This document shows positions 7,564 through 15,465 of a DNA stretch of 21,799 bases, in pieces. Under the pieces are notes generated by a model. That model ran no database searches, was not told the DNA's origin, and worked only from the letters and a program-made list of their open reading frames with translations. Within the stretch, counting starts at the first letter, position 1; every line of letters starts with the position of its first letter. The stretch is from Lysobacterales bacterium (lineage in GTDB: Bacteria; Pseudomonadota; Gammaproteobacteria; Xanthomonadales; SZUA-36), in NCBI GenBank assembly GCA_021648045.1, contig JAKITM010000039.1, positions 1 to 21,799 of the forward strand. The letters are read 5' to 3'. A program made the position numbers and the translations under genes.

Positions 7564-10500
7564 GTGACCAGCGCCTTTATACATTTACACCTACATAGCG
7601 AGTTCTCCATTGTCGACAGTATGGTTAGGCCTGCTGAACTGGTAGCAAAGGCTGCTGAACTCGGCATGCCGGCAGTGGCGATGACTGATTTGAACAATTT
7701 GTTTGCCTTGGTTAAGTTTTATCGGGCGGCGGAAAAGGCCGGAATTAAACCGATATTAGGTGCCGATCTGTTAATTGAGAACCCCGAAGACAGGTCTACT
7801 CCGGATCGGGCAATTCTGCTTTGCCAGGACAAAACGGGTTATCTGAACCTTTGCCGGATCATTTCCCGGGCCTGGCAAGAAGGCCAGGATCACCATCAGG
7901 CGATGATTAAACGCTACTGGCTGGAAGGCCAGACTGATGGGCTGATTGCCCTTTCTGCTGGGCGTAGCGGTGATATAGGCCGTGCCCTGCTCAATGGCCA
8001 TGCAGATCGTGCCGAAGCCTTATTGAGCAGCTGGATGGAGCTTTTCCCACAACGCTTTTATGTTGAAATTCAACGCATTGGCAATCGCAATGATGAACGC
8101 TATAACCAACCAGCGATTCAACTTGCTAATCGCCTAAACTGCCCAGTTGTTGCCAGCAACAATGTGCGCTTCTTAAAACAGCAAGATTTTCATGCACATG
8201 AGGCCCGGGTTTGCATCCATGACGGCGAACTCATCGGTGATCCACGCCGCAGCAGTCGCTATACAGACGAGCAATACCTCAAAAGCCCCGATGCCATGTT
8301 GCTGCTGTTTAAGGATATTCCCGAGGCACTGGAAAACTCGGTAGAAATTGCCCGACGCTGTAATCTCAAGATGGAATTCGGGAATTATGTGCTGCCGGCA
8401 TTTCCTGTACCCGAGGGGGAAACTGAGGATGATTATATTGAAGAACTGGCCACCGTCGGACTGGCAGAACGACTGCAACGCCACGGCCTTGCTGATGGCC
8501 TCAGCGAAAAAGACTATTACGACCGTCTGCAAATTGAGCTAGGGGTCATAAATCAAATGGGATTCCCCGGCTACTTCCTAATTGTTGCCGACTTTATCCG
8601 CTGGGCGAAGAAAAAACATATTCCCGTTGGGCCCGGGCGTGGTTCTGGTGCTGGTTCTGTAGTTGCCTGGGCACTACTAATTACCGACATTGACCCGCTT
8701 AAATACGAGCTGCTGTTTGAGCGCTTCTTAAACCCGGAACGCTTATCCATGCCCGATTTCGATATCGATTTTTGCATGGACCAACGCGACCGGGTGATCG
8801 ATTATGTAGCTGAAACCTATGGTCGCGATCAAGTCTCCCAAATCATCACTTTCGGCACCATGGCCGCTAAAGCGGTAATCCGCGATTGCGGTCGGGTTTT
8901 GGGCCACGGCTATGGCTTTGTTGATTCTATCGCCAAATTGATTCCAATGACCATCGGCATCAAACTTGAAGAGGCGATGAAAGAAGAGCCGCAACTGCGG
9001 CTGCGCTACGAAAAGGAAGAAGACACCCGCGGCATCATCGATCTTGCGTTATCGCTGGAAGGCCTGACCCGAAATGCCGGCAAACATGCAGGCGGTGTAG
9101 TTATTGCACCTTCCGCATTAAGCGATTTCACCCCGCTATATTGTGAAGCCGACGGTGAAAGCGTGGTTACCCAGTTCGATAAAGACGATGTAGAAACCAT
9201 CGGCTTGGTGAAATTTGATTTCCTCGGTCTGCGCACTTTGACGATTATCGACTGGGCGATAAAAGCCATTAACCAACGGCGCCGATTGGAAGATAAAGAT
9301 CCCATCGATATCGAAAGTTTGGCGCTGGAAGATAAAAAAACTTTCGAGTTATTACAGGCTCATGATACTACCGCCGTGTTCCAGTTGGAGTCTCGCGGCA
9401 TGAAAGACCTGATTCGGCGTCTGCAGCCGGATAGTTTTGAAGACATTATCGCCTTGGTCGCCCTGTTCCGCCCCGGCCCGCTGGAATCCGGCATGGTGGG
9501 CGACTATGTTGAACGCAAACATGGCCGTGCTGCCACTACTTTCCCCGATCCACGCCTAGAACCCATCCTCGCACCAACTCATGGGGTTATTTTGTATCAG
9601 GAACAAGTGATGCAGATCGCCCAGGAACTGGCGGGCTATTCGCTCGGCGCAGCTGATATTTTACGCCGTGCTATGGGTAAGAAAAAACCGGAAGAAATGG
9701 CCAAGCAACGGCTGGTATTTGTTGAAGGTTCATCCGAACGCGAACTATCGGAAAGTAAAGCCAACTTTATTTTCGACCAGATGGAGACTTTTGCGGGTTA
9801 TGGTTTTAATAAATCACATTCCGCCGCCTATGCCCTTATCGCCTACCAAACCGCTTGGCTGAAAGCCCATTATCCAGCTGAGTTTATGGCGGCAACTTTA
9901 TCCGCAGATATGGACAATACCGATAAGGTCGCTATCCTTATCGAAGACTGCAAACACAGCAAGATTGAAATTGAGCCCCCGGATGTAAACTACTCAGAGT
10001 GGCAGTTTAGAGCAGTCAGCCCCGGCGCCATGCGTTATGGTCTTGGTGCTATAAAAGGTGTTGGCCATGCCGTAGTTGAAGCTATCGTCAATGACCGTGA
10101 AGAAAATGGTGAATACCCAAACCTGCAGGAATTTTGTCAGCGCCTGGATCTCAACAAAGTAAATAAACGCGCCATGGATATATTTATTCGATCCGGTGCG
10201 CTCGACAGCCTTGATGCGGATAAAAACCGTGCGCGACTACGAGTGATGATGCCGGATGCGATGCTGGCTGCAGAACAAAAACAACGGGATGCTGAGGCTG
10301 GTCAAGTAGATATGTTCGGCAATGCGCTGGGGGCTAGCGATGATGATTCCGTTAATAGCCCTGCCGGCCAACTCCTGGATATACCCGAGTGGCCAGTAGA
10401 CCAACGACTGCGTGGCGAGCGCGAAACTTTAGGTATTTATCTTTCCGGTCACCCGATGGATCGCTGGCGGGATGACTTAAATAATTTCATCAGCTGTCAG

Positions 10501-11055
10501 TTGTCGGCACTACCGGAGAAAATCCCCGAAGCCCCGCAAGACCCTAAACTCAGCCGCCGCCAAGCCGGCATTGAGATGGTGCTTTCAGGCTTGGTCGTAG
10601 GTATAAGAAAACGCGGAAAACAAGCTTTTGTGGGGCTTGATGACGGCAGCGGTAAAGTGGAAGTGGTGCTGTATGATGAAAGCTGGACACTCTACGCCGA
10701 CCGCTTTATCAAAGATGAAATCGTCGTTATTGAAGGCCCGGTAAAAGCCGATAATTTCAGTGGTGGTTACCGCATGGTAGGCAACCGGGTAATGACTTTA
10801 GCCGAAGCCCGCAGCAACTACGCCAAGGCGATTGCCATACAAATTAAAGGCCCGGTAAACAATCTGGTCTACCAACTGCAAAATACATTCGCCCCTTATC
10901 AGGGTGGAGAAACCGCCGTCATTATCAACTACCGCAACCAGCGTGCCAGCGCGCGTTTTCACCTACAGAAAGAATGGAAAGTTAAGGCCTGCGAGGAAGT
11001 TATTGCCGCACTCAACGACCTGGATTCAATCACCAATGCCAAGCTAATATTTTAG
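7564..11055 (+). CDS. dnaE: DNA polymerase III subunit alpha
   Basis: The replicative polymerase catalytic subunit, 1163 aa (E. coli 1160). The N-terminal PHP domain begins FIHLHLHSEFS. The palm carries PDFDIDFC with D400 and D402, and KFDFLGL with D552; these match the three catalytic aspartates. QVDMFG at 915-920 fits the internal beta-clamp-binding motif (E. coli QADMFG). A C-terminal OB domain follows (GLVVGIRKRGKQAFVGLDDGSG). The start is GTG; no strong ribosome site is visible before it, but the N-terminus fits the family and an upstream ATG is absent. dnaE often lies between rnhB and accA; here it stands alone, with tRNA-Val divergent on one side and a convergent lipoprotein gene on the other. 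Confidence 0.98.
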   Translation: MTSAFIHLHLHSEFSIVDSMVRPAELVAKAAELGMPAVAMTDLNNLFALVKFYRAAEKAGIKPILGADLLIENPEDRSTPDRAILLCQDKTGYLNLCRIISRAWQEGQDHHQAMIKRYWLEGQTDGLIALSAGRSGDIGRALLNGHADRAEALLSSWMELFPQRFYVEIQRIGNRNDERYNQPAIQLANRLNCPVVASNNVRFLKQQDFHAHEARVCIHDGELIGDPRRSSRYTDEQYLKSPDAMLLLFKDIPEALENSVEIARRCNLKMEFGNYVLPAFPVPEGETEDDYIEELATVGLAERLQRHGLADGLSEKDYYDRLQIELGVINQMGFPGYFLIVADFIRWAKKKHIPVGPGRGSGAGSVVAWALLITDIDPLKYELLFERFLNPERLSMPDFDIDFCMDQRDRVIDYVAETYGRDQVSQIITFGTMAAKAVIRDCGRVLGHGYGFVDSIAKLIPMTIGIKLEEAMKEEPQLRLRYEKEEDTRGIIDLALSLEGLTRNAGKHAGGVVIAPSALSDFTPLYCEADGESVVTQFDKDDVETIGLVKFDFLGLRTLTIIDWAIKAINQRRRLEDKDPIDIESLALEDKKTFELLQAHDTTAVFQLESRGMKDLIRRLQPDSFEDIIALVALFRPGPLESGMVGDYVERKHGRAATTFPDPRLEPILAPTHGVILYQEQVMQIAQELAGYSLGAADILRRAMGKKKPEEMAKQRLVFVEGSSERELSESKANFIFDQMETFAGYGFNKSHSAAYALIAYQTAWLKAHYPAEFMAATLSADMDNTDKVAILIEDCKHSKIEIEPPDVNYSEWQFRAVSPGAMRYGLGAIKGVGHAVVEAIVNDREENGEYPNLQEFCQRLDLNKVNKRAMDIFIRSGALDSLDADKNRARLRVMMPDAMLAAEQKQRDAEAGQVDMFGNALGASDDDSVNSPAGQLLDIPEWPVDQRLRGERETLGIYLSGHPMDRWRDDLNNFISCQLSALPEKIPEAPQDPKLSRRQAGIEMVLSGLVVGIRKRGKQAFVGLDDGSGKVEVVLYDESWTLYADRFIKDEIVVIEGPVKADNFSGGYRMVGNRVMTLAEARSNYAKAIAIQIKGPVNNLVYQLQNTFAPYQGGETAVIINYRNQRASARFHLQKEWKVKACEEVIAALNDLDSITNAKLIF

Positions 11056-11064
11056 AGTTAAACT

Positions 11065-11094
11065 AACTAGCGAATGCCTGTTCGTTGGTTTTGC
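11065..11094 (+). terminator. Possible dnaE terminator
   Basis: AACTAGCGAA and TTCGTTGGTT pair over 10 bp (two G-U pairs) around the loop TGCCTG, ten bases after the dnaE stop. Only four T residues end the structure, so efficiency is uncertain. Confidence 0.45.
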
Positions 11095-11118
11095 TGCCAT
11101 AATTAGTCTTGGATTTCT

Positions 11119-11143
11119 TTAAGGGCACCTCTATTCATTCAGT
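11119..11143. repeat. Solo end of the 14230-14422 MITE family
   Basis: This stretch matches the left end of the MITE at 14230 over about 25 bases with two differences (TTAAGGGCACCTCTATT, then CATTCAGT for AATTCAAT). No inverted partner is seen nearby. It covers the stop codon and last codons of the lipoprotein gene. It is probably a remnant of an insertion or deletion involving the same mobile family. Confidence 0.7.
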
Positions 11144-11667
11144 CTTCTAAAAATCATTGGCTCTTCATAGTCAAATAATATTTTTTCCTTATTCGCTATA
11201 AAGTATTTATTCAAACTCAATTTATCAGATTTTATAATCACATCGGAGCCTTCACTTATTACCCCTTCTAGCTGTTTATTGTTAATAGCCAGTTTCATTT
11301 CTTTTTCTAATGGCAGCCAGATAATTATCTGATTTGTTGATTTCTTGAACTTGGCGAATAGATACAGTTTGTCTTCATCTATGAGGTTCATATAAGCATC
11401 ACCCCCATTTTGCCTCACAAAAACCGTATGCTTTTCAATCTCGCCATTTTCGATAAACATTATTTCAATTTCACCTGTTTTGGTATCTTTCACCTCTAGC
11501 ACCAGCGAACTATCTCCTGCTAGCCAAGTGCCACCCCACTCACCAACAGTAAGAGGGTATGTGGTTTCACCTATTTGGTTCACGCTTTTCACAGTGTTAC
11601 ACGCAACTACTACCAGCAGAAAAACTATCAAGACAAGTGCTTTTAAAGCATTCCTTAGCGTTTTCAT
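11131..11667 (-). CDS. Lipoprotein of unknown function
   Basis: The start at 11667 is chosen because GGAGG lies just upstream and the frame opens with a lipoprotein signal: MKTLRNALKALVLIVFLLVV then VAC, with the lipobox cysteine at residue 23. The mature part is about 156 aa, soluble, rich in beta-forming residues and charged; GEWGGTWLAGDSSLVLEVKD suggests a small beta-barrel or lipocalin-like fold, but I do not recognise a family. A longer frame to 11829 exists and lacks support. The last codons and the stop lie inside a mobile-element end (11119-11143), so the native C-terminus may have been replaced. It converges on dnaE. Confidence 0.8.
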   Translation of the reverse strand: MKTLRNALKALVLIVFLLVVVACNTVKSVNQIGETTYPLTVGEWGGTWLAGDSSLVLEVKDTKTGEIEIMFIENGEIEKHTVFVRQNGGDAYMNLIDEDKLYLFAKFKKSTNQIIIWLPLEKEMKLAINNKQLEGVISEGSDVIIKSDKLSLNKYFIANKEKILFDYEEPMIFRRLNE

Positions 11668-11968
11668 AGACCCTCCAAACTTACACAAACTGCAATCTTG
11701 CCAACAGTTTACTCCTTTTCCGACTAAACACCGCACCAAACAGGCTAATGACCTGGTCAAGGTCAGGTGGAGGTGAAGAAAACAGTAACTTTCATGATCT
11801 AATAAGCTAATACTTTGCCCGGAGGCCACACTGGTGGCTAAGGTCTCATTGTTTGCGCGACCTAGCTCATTATATGCAACTTCTTTTCTATGTGCATGAT
11901 TGTTATATATTAATCTGCACCTGCCCCTGCCATCCTGGTTAAAATAATCGGCATTTACTGGTAACTTT
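11668..11968. other. Intergenic region without a gene
   Basis: About 300 bp between the lipoprotein start and the promoter of the next gene. I see short hairpins (ACCTG/CAGGT near 11750, GCCAC/GTGGC near 11828) and AT-rich sequence, but no convincing gene, RNA or repeat. Confidence 0.5.
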
Positions 11969-11977
11969 TGGTATAAT
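11969..11977 (+). promoter_or_regulatory. Extended -10 promoter of the retropepsin-like gene
   Basis: TGGTATAAT is a perfect extended -10 element (TGn plus TATAAT, box at 11972-11977). No good -35 is seen, as is usual for this class. GTACTTA occurs twice directly after it. The next ATG on this strand is about 70 bases downstream. Confidence 0.6.
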
Positions 11978-12051
11978 GTACTTAGTACTTAACCTATATT
12001 CAAAATATTGAGAATAGTAATAATTAAATTATAACTACGGAGAATATGATA

Positions 12052-12441
12052 ATGGGTTTAACGACAGCAACCATTAAATTAAGCAACCCAAAAAAACCTG
12101 ACTTACTACCAGTGAAAATAAAAGCATTGGCAGATACTGGTGCTTTACATTTATGTATTCCACAACATGTGGCCATTCAGCTTGATTTACAGGAGGCAGA
12201 AAAAAGGGAAGTGACATTAGCAGACGGCTCTAAAAAGAAAGTTTCTTATGTTGGTCCTATACAAATGGATTTCATGAACAGAAAAGGGTTTACTGGTGCA
12301 CTAGTTCTAGGAGATGAAACTTTAATTGGTGCTATACCAATGGAAGACATGGATTTGGTTGTAATACCTAAAACAAGAACTTTAACAACCAACCCTGAAA
12401 GCCCAAATGTGCCAGCATCCGTGGCTAAAGGTTTAAAATAA
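12052..12441 (+). CDS. Clan AA aspartic protease, single-domain retropepsin-like
   Basis: The 129-aa protein has the active-site signature ADTGA (D28-T29-G30), as in retroviral and DdI1-type aspartic proteases. A downstream hydrophobic-hydrophobic-Gly segment (TLIGAIPMEDMDLVV, about 90-104) also fits. The overall pattern MGLTTATIKLSNP, TGALVLGDE, LIGAIPMEDMDL matches a family of small bacterial clan AA proteins as I remember it. No signal peptide or membrane segment is present, so it should be cytoplasmic and act as a dimer, by analogy. I prefer the second ATG (12052): GGAG is 9 bases upstream, whereas the ATG at 12046 is too close. The natural substrate is unknown. Confidence 0.82.
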   Translation: MGLTTATIKLSNPKKPDLLPVKIKALADTGALHLCIPQHVAIQLDLQEAEKREVTLADGSKKKVSYVGPIQMDFMNRKGFTGALVLGDETLIGAIPMEDMDLVVIPKTRTLTTNPESPNVPASVAKGLK

Positions 12442-12461
12442 AGATTAATCTGCGCCTCCGT

Positions 12462-13067
12462 TTACATAGCCTGTCCGTAGCGACGATATAATATTTTAAC
12501 CCGACGCAGGTATTCACGAGTTTCATTAAAAGGTGGCACCCCATTATATTTTCGCACGGCTCCAGCACCGGCATTATAGGCAGCGATAACCAGATCTATA
12601 TCATCAAACTGGGTTTTTAACTCTGCCAGATGGGCCGCGCCACCGGGAATATTTTGCTCAGGTAAAAACGGGTTACTGACACCCAAGTGCTTGTGGTTAA
12701 ACGGCATTAGTTGCATTAAGCCCTGCGCGCCTTTGGGGGATTCTGCCTTTGGATTAAATGCTGATTCGGCATGAATAATGGCGCGAATCAATGCCGGTTC
12801 TACGGAGGATGCAATTGCGGCCTTATTGATAATTTCGGCATATTTACTGGTATTGAGCCTGACTTTTTCCCAACTGATCTGGCGGCATTTCACCTCACCG
12901 ACATAACAAGGGAATGTTAAGATACTAACTTTGCGCCCCGACGGCTTTACATTGGTGTAAAAGATAACCCCGTTTTTATCGGTGTATTTATACACCTGCG
13001 CAAAGCTGCTTGCTGACAACAGCCCGGTCAGCAGTACCACCATCAATCTTAGGGATTGCTTGCTCAT
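12462..13067 (-). CDS. Lytic transglycosylase with DUF4124-like N-terminus
   Basis: This 201-aa exported protein has a signal peptide ending at SFA (about residue 23) and a short DUF4124-like module (VYKYTDKNGVIFYTN, 25-39). An SLT domain follows: the catalytic glutamate is E101 in HAESAFNPKAES, then GAQGLMQLMP (114-122) and AYNAGAGAV (163-171). Such enzymes cleave the MurNAc-GlcNAc bond of peptidoglycan in the periplasm with 1,6-anhydro product. The segment after QLMP (FNHKHLGV) departs from the common ATAxxLGV pattern. It starts 20 bp after the SDR gene, with AGGTGAG in between, so the two are likely cotranscribed, though their functions are not obviously linked. Confidence 0.93.
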   Translation of the reverse strand: MSKQSLRLMVVLLTGLLSASSFAQVYKYTDKNGVIFYTNVKPSGRKVSILTFPCYVGEVKCRQISWEKVRLNTSKYAEIINKAAIASSVEPALIRAIIHAESAFNPKAESPKGAQGLMQLMPFNHKHLGVSNPFLPEQNIPGGAAHLAELKTQFDDIDLVIAAYNAGAGAVRKYNGVPPFNETREYLRRVKILYRRYGQAM

Positions 13068-13087
13068 CTTATTTACTCACCTACAGG

Positions 13088-13870
13088 CTATAAAGGATCG
13101 GCGATAACCATGCCACCGTCGGCAATGATTGTTTGTCCGGTGATAAAGGAAGCGCAATCGCTCAACAGGAAACAGATCGGGCCGGCAATATCATTCGGCT
13201 GCCCAACTCGTCCTAATGCAGATTCGTTATGTACCTTATTCATTAATGCGGGATTATTCATCAGCGCACTGGAGAAATCAGTTTCTATCAGTCCTGGTGC
13301 CACCCCATTAACCCGAATGCCCTGCTTGCCATAATCCAGTGCCAAATTTCTGATCAGCGCCATTTCTGCGGCCTTAGAAACTCCATAAGCACCGATCATG
13401 CGGCTACCCATTAAACCAGCAATCGAGCTGATAATTACTACAGAACCGCCAGATTGCATATGCCCAGCAGCTAACACTGTTAGTTTCATAGCACTGTATA
13501 CATTGTTTCGCATGATCAGTTCGAAGGCTTTGTAATCTACTACTTTCGCCGGCCCATACACCGGGTTGGAAGCGGCATTACATACCAGCCCATCGATCTG
13601 ACCCCAATGGCTTATAGTTTTATCAATCAATGCCTGCAGCTGATCCTCATCGCCGATATGACAGCTGACAGCGAGGGCTTCACCGCCCGCTTGTTCAATT
13701 TCATCAACCAGTAACTGGCAATTTTCCTGCGAGCGACTACTGACCACCACCCAGCAGCCATCAGCCGCAAGCTTTTTCGCCGTAGCTGCACCAATACCTT
13801 TACTGGCACCGGTGATGATGACAACGCTGCCTGCCTCAGGCATACAACTGGCTGTTTTATTTACCGACAT
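13088..13870 (-). CDS. SDR family NAD(P)-dependent oxidoreductase
   Basis: A classical short-chain dehydrogenase/reductase of 260 aa. The cofactor motif TGASKGIG is at 20-27, the NAA motif at 98-100, structural N123, catalytic S148/S149, and YGVSK with Y162 and K166. The C-terminal end is ITGQTIIADGGM. The fold binds NAD(P)H and acts on a carbonyl or alcohol; the substrate cannot be read. Arg46 in VVSSRS, after the second strand, hints at NADPH preference. GGAAA precedes the ATG at 13870. The gene is divergent from the YeaQ-like gene and is followed closely by the lytic transglycosylase gene. Confidence 0.94.
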   Translation of the reverse strand: MSVNKTASCMPEAGSVVIITGASKGIGAATAKKLAADGCWVVVSSRSQENCQLLVDEIEQAGGEALAVSCHIGDEDQLQALIDKTISHWGQIDGLVCNAASNPVYGPAKVVDYKAFELIMRNNVYSAMKLTVLAAGHMQSGGSVVIISSIAGLMGSRMIGAYGVSKAAEMALIRNLALDYGKQGIRVNGVAPGLIETDFSSALMNNPALMNKVHNESALGRVGQPNDIAGPICFLLSDCASFITGQTIIADGGMVIADPL

Positions 13871-13970
13871 TGAATAATTTCCATTTATTTGTGAACAGGT
13901 AGTAGTTTAGTCTACAATTAGTCCGTCGAACAATGATGTTCGTGATTTTATCTTAAAGAGAGAGGATGCT

Positions 13971-14222
13971 ATGTTTGAAATTGAATCACTATTTATCTGG
14001 TTGATTGTTGGTGCTGTGGCCGGTTGGCTTGCCGGCATGATCATGAAAAGCAAGGGTGGTCTGGTTAACAACATTATTGTGGGTATTATCGGTGCCTTTA
14101 TCGGCGGCTGGTTGTTAACCACGCTTGGCGTAACAGTGGGTAATGGCATGATAAGTGCTATTATTACCGCAACTATTGGTGCTGTAGTTTTATTGTTTGC
14201 AATTGGGCTGATAAAAAAATAA
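13971..14222 (+). CDS. GlsB/YeaQ/YmgE family membrane protein
   Basis: The 83-aa hydrophobic protein has three likely membrane helices: IWLIVGAVAGWLAGMIM, NNIIVGIIGAFIGGWLL and ISAIITATIGAVVLLFAIGL. The glycine-rich pattern GAVAGWLAG...KGGLVNNIIVGIIGAFIGG is that of the transglycosylase-associated protein family, often stress-induced. A good AGAGAGGAT ribosome site lies 7 bases upstream. A MITE begins 7 bp after its stop, between the gene and its terminator. Confidence 0.92.
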   Translation: MFEIESLFIWLIVGAVAGWLAGMIMKSKGGLVNNIIVGIIGAFIGGWLLTTLGVTVGNGMISAIITATIGAVVLLFAIGLIKK

Positions 14223-14229
14223 CTAATAT

Positions 14230-14422
14230 ATTAAGGGCACCTCTATTAATTCAATGACCGCGCATCTTGAGATTCAAAACTTGCCGCTTCTGCGTCGCCT
14301 AAAGCGCCTACTTTTGGTGTAAAACTTGTCAATAGCAAGCTATTAACTGCATTTCACGCCTTGAACCGACAAGTTTTGAATCTCAATCTGACACACCCAA
14401 AATTAATAGAGGTGCCCTTAAT
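14230..14422. mobile_element. 193-bp MITE with perfect 22-bp terminal inverted repeats
   Basis: The ends 14230-14251 and 14401-14422 are exact inverted repeats; the core is GGGCACCTCTATTAATT, flanked on each outside by TTAA. A second inverted pair inside (TTGAGATTCAAAACTTG near 14268 and its partner near 14370) makes most of the element able to fold back. It contains no open frame, so a transposase would have to act in trans. TTAA at both borders could be a 4-bp target duplication, as in some IS5-type elements; that family link is inference. One isolated end of the same type is at 11119. Confidence 0.85.
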
Positions 14423-14432
14423 GTAAAGAGTT

Positions 14433-14462
14433 AAAAACCCCGCATCCTGTGCGGGTTTTTTT
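14433..14462. terminator. Bidirectional intrinsic terminator
   Basis: CCCGCA-TCCTG-TGCGGG is flanked by five A residues on the left and seven T residues on the right, so it can end transcripts from the YeaQ-like gene (plus) and from tesB (minus). Confidence 0.88.
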
Positions 14463-14511
14463 AACTTGGAAAATAATCGCCAAGAATAGTCTTCATGCCT
14501 ATTTTCTACAG

Positions 14512-15372
14512 TTACTGAAGCTTACGCATCACCCCTTCCTGCGCCGTACTCGCAACCAACACCCCATCACGATTATAAATACTGCCACGGGCCAAGCCAC
14601 GGCCACCGGAAGCGCTGGGAGAATCGCAGGCATACAACAGCCAGTCATCAACCCTGCAAGGCCGATGAAACCACATGGCGTGATCCAGACTAGCCAACAT
14701 TAATTTTCCGCTTAAAAATGAAACATCATGCGGTAAGGACGCGGTACCCACCAACTGAAAGTCAGAAGCATAGGCTAGTAAAACTTGGTGTAAATCCAAA
14801 TCATCCGGGAGTTTACCGCGACAGCGAAACCAAACTTGTCGGGCCGGTTCATGCACGCCGGGATTGAGCGGGTTAAATGCTTGCACAGAACGAAATTCAA
14901 ACGGTCCGGCCTGCAAAAACCAGCGGCGTAACTTTACCGGAATCTCAGCCAGAATTTCTGCAGACAAAGGACTGGTAGGCCCGAGGGTGTCTGGATCTGG
15001 AACATCCGGTGCGGGTAACTGGTGTTCCAAACCCTCTTCTGGCACCTGAAATGAAGATGCCATGGTAAAAATCGGGCGACCATGCTGAATAGCCACTACC
15101 CGCCGGGTAGTAAAACTGCGGCCTTCCCGGCTGCGGTCAACTTCATACACTATCGGCGCGTTGACATCCCCGGCACGCAAGAAATAGGCATGCATGGAAT
15201 GTGGTTTGCGTACGCTATCCACCGTTTTGGTGGCAGCAAGTAAAGATTGCGCCAATACCTGACCACCAAAAACCCGTGGCGTGCCAATATCCCGGCTTTC
15301 CCCACGAAAGATATTGTCTTCGATTTGCTCTAACTGAACGACATGCAATAATTCATCAATAACTGTGGTCAC
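14512..15372 (-). CDS. tesB: Acyl-CoA thioesterase II
   Basis: At 286 aa this is the same length as E. coli TesB, a double-hotdog enzyme that hydrolyses acyl-CoA to free acid and CoA. The catalytic triad positions align: D204 (YASDFQLVG) and Q278 (VASTAQEGVMR) are kept, and position 228 is Ser instead of Thr, which retains the hydroxyl. FGGQVLAQSL and MHAYFLRAGD are typical N-terminal hotdog motifs. The start is GTG, six bases after AAGGAG; an ATG within the spacer reads only ATG-TCG-TGA and cannot be the start. It is divergent from sbcB with a 93-bp gap. Confidence 0.96.
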   Translation of the reverse strand: MTTVIDELLHVVQLEQIEDNIFRGESRDIGTPRVFGGQVLAQSLLAATKTVDSVRKPHSMHAYFLRAGDVNAPIVYEVDRSREGRSFTTRRVVAIQHGRPIFTMASSFQVPEEGLEHQLPAPDVPDPDTLGPTSPLSAEILAEIPVKLRRWFLQAGPFEFRSVQAFNPLNPGVHEPARQVWFRCRGKLPDDLDLHQVLLAYASDFQLVGTASLPHDVSFLSGKLMLASLDHAMWFHRPCRVDDWLLYACDSPSASGGRGLARGSIYNRDGVLVASTAQEGVMRKLQ

Positions 15373-15465
15373 GACATTCTCCTTAATTCTGAAAGCAGTA
15401 TAACTGACCTTTCAAAGCGTAAATATACCGACGACAAATCTTCTCTGTGCTGTTAGCATATTTAT

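Noticed and set aside
11668..11829. N-terminal extension of the lipoprotein frame
   Set aside because: It would bury the signal peptide; the ATG at 11667 has a good ribosome site and a lipobox follows.
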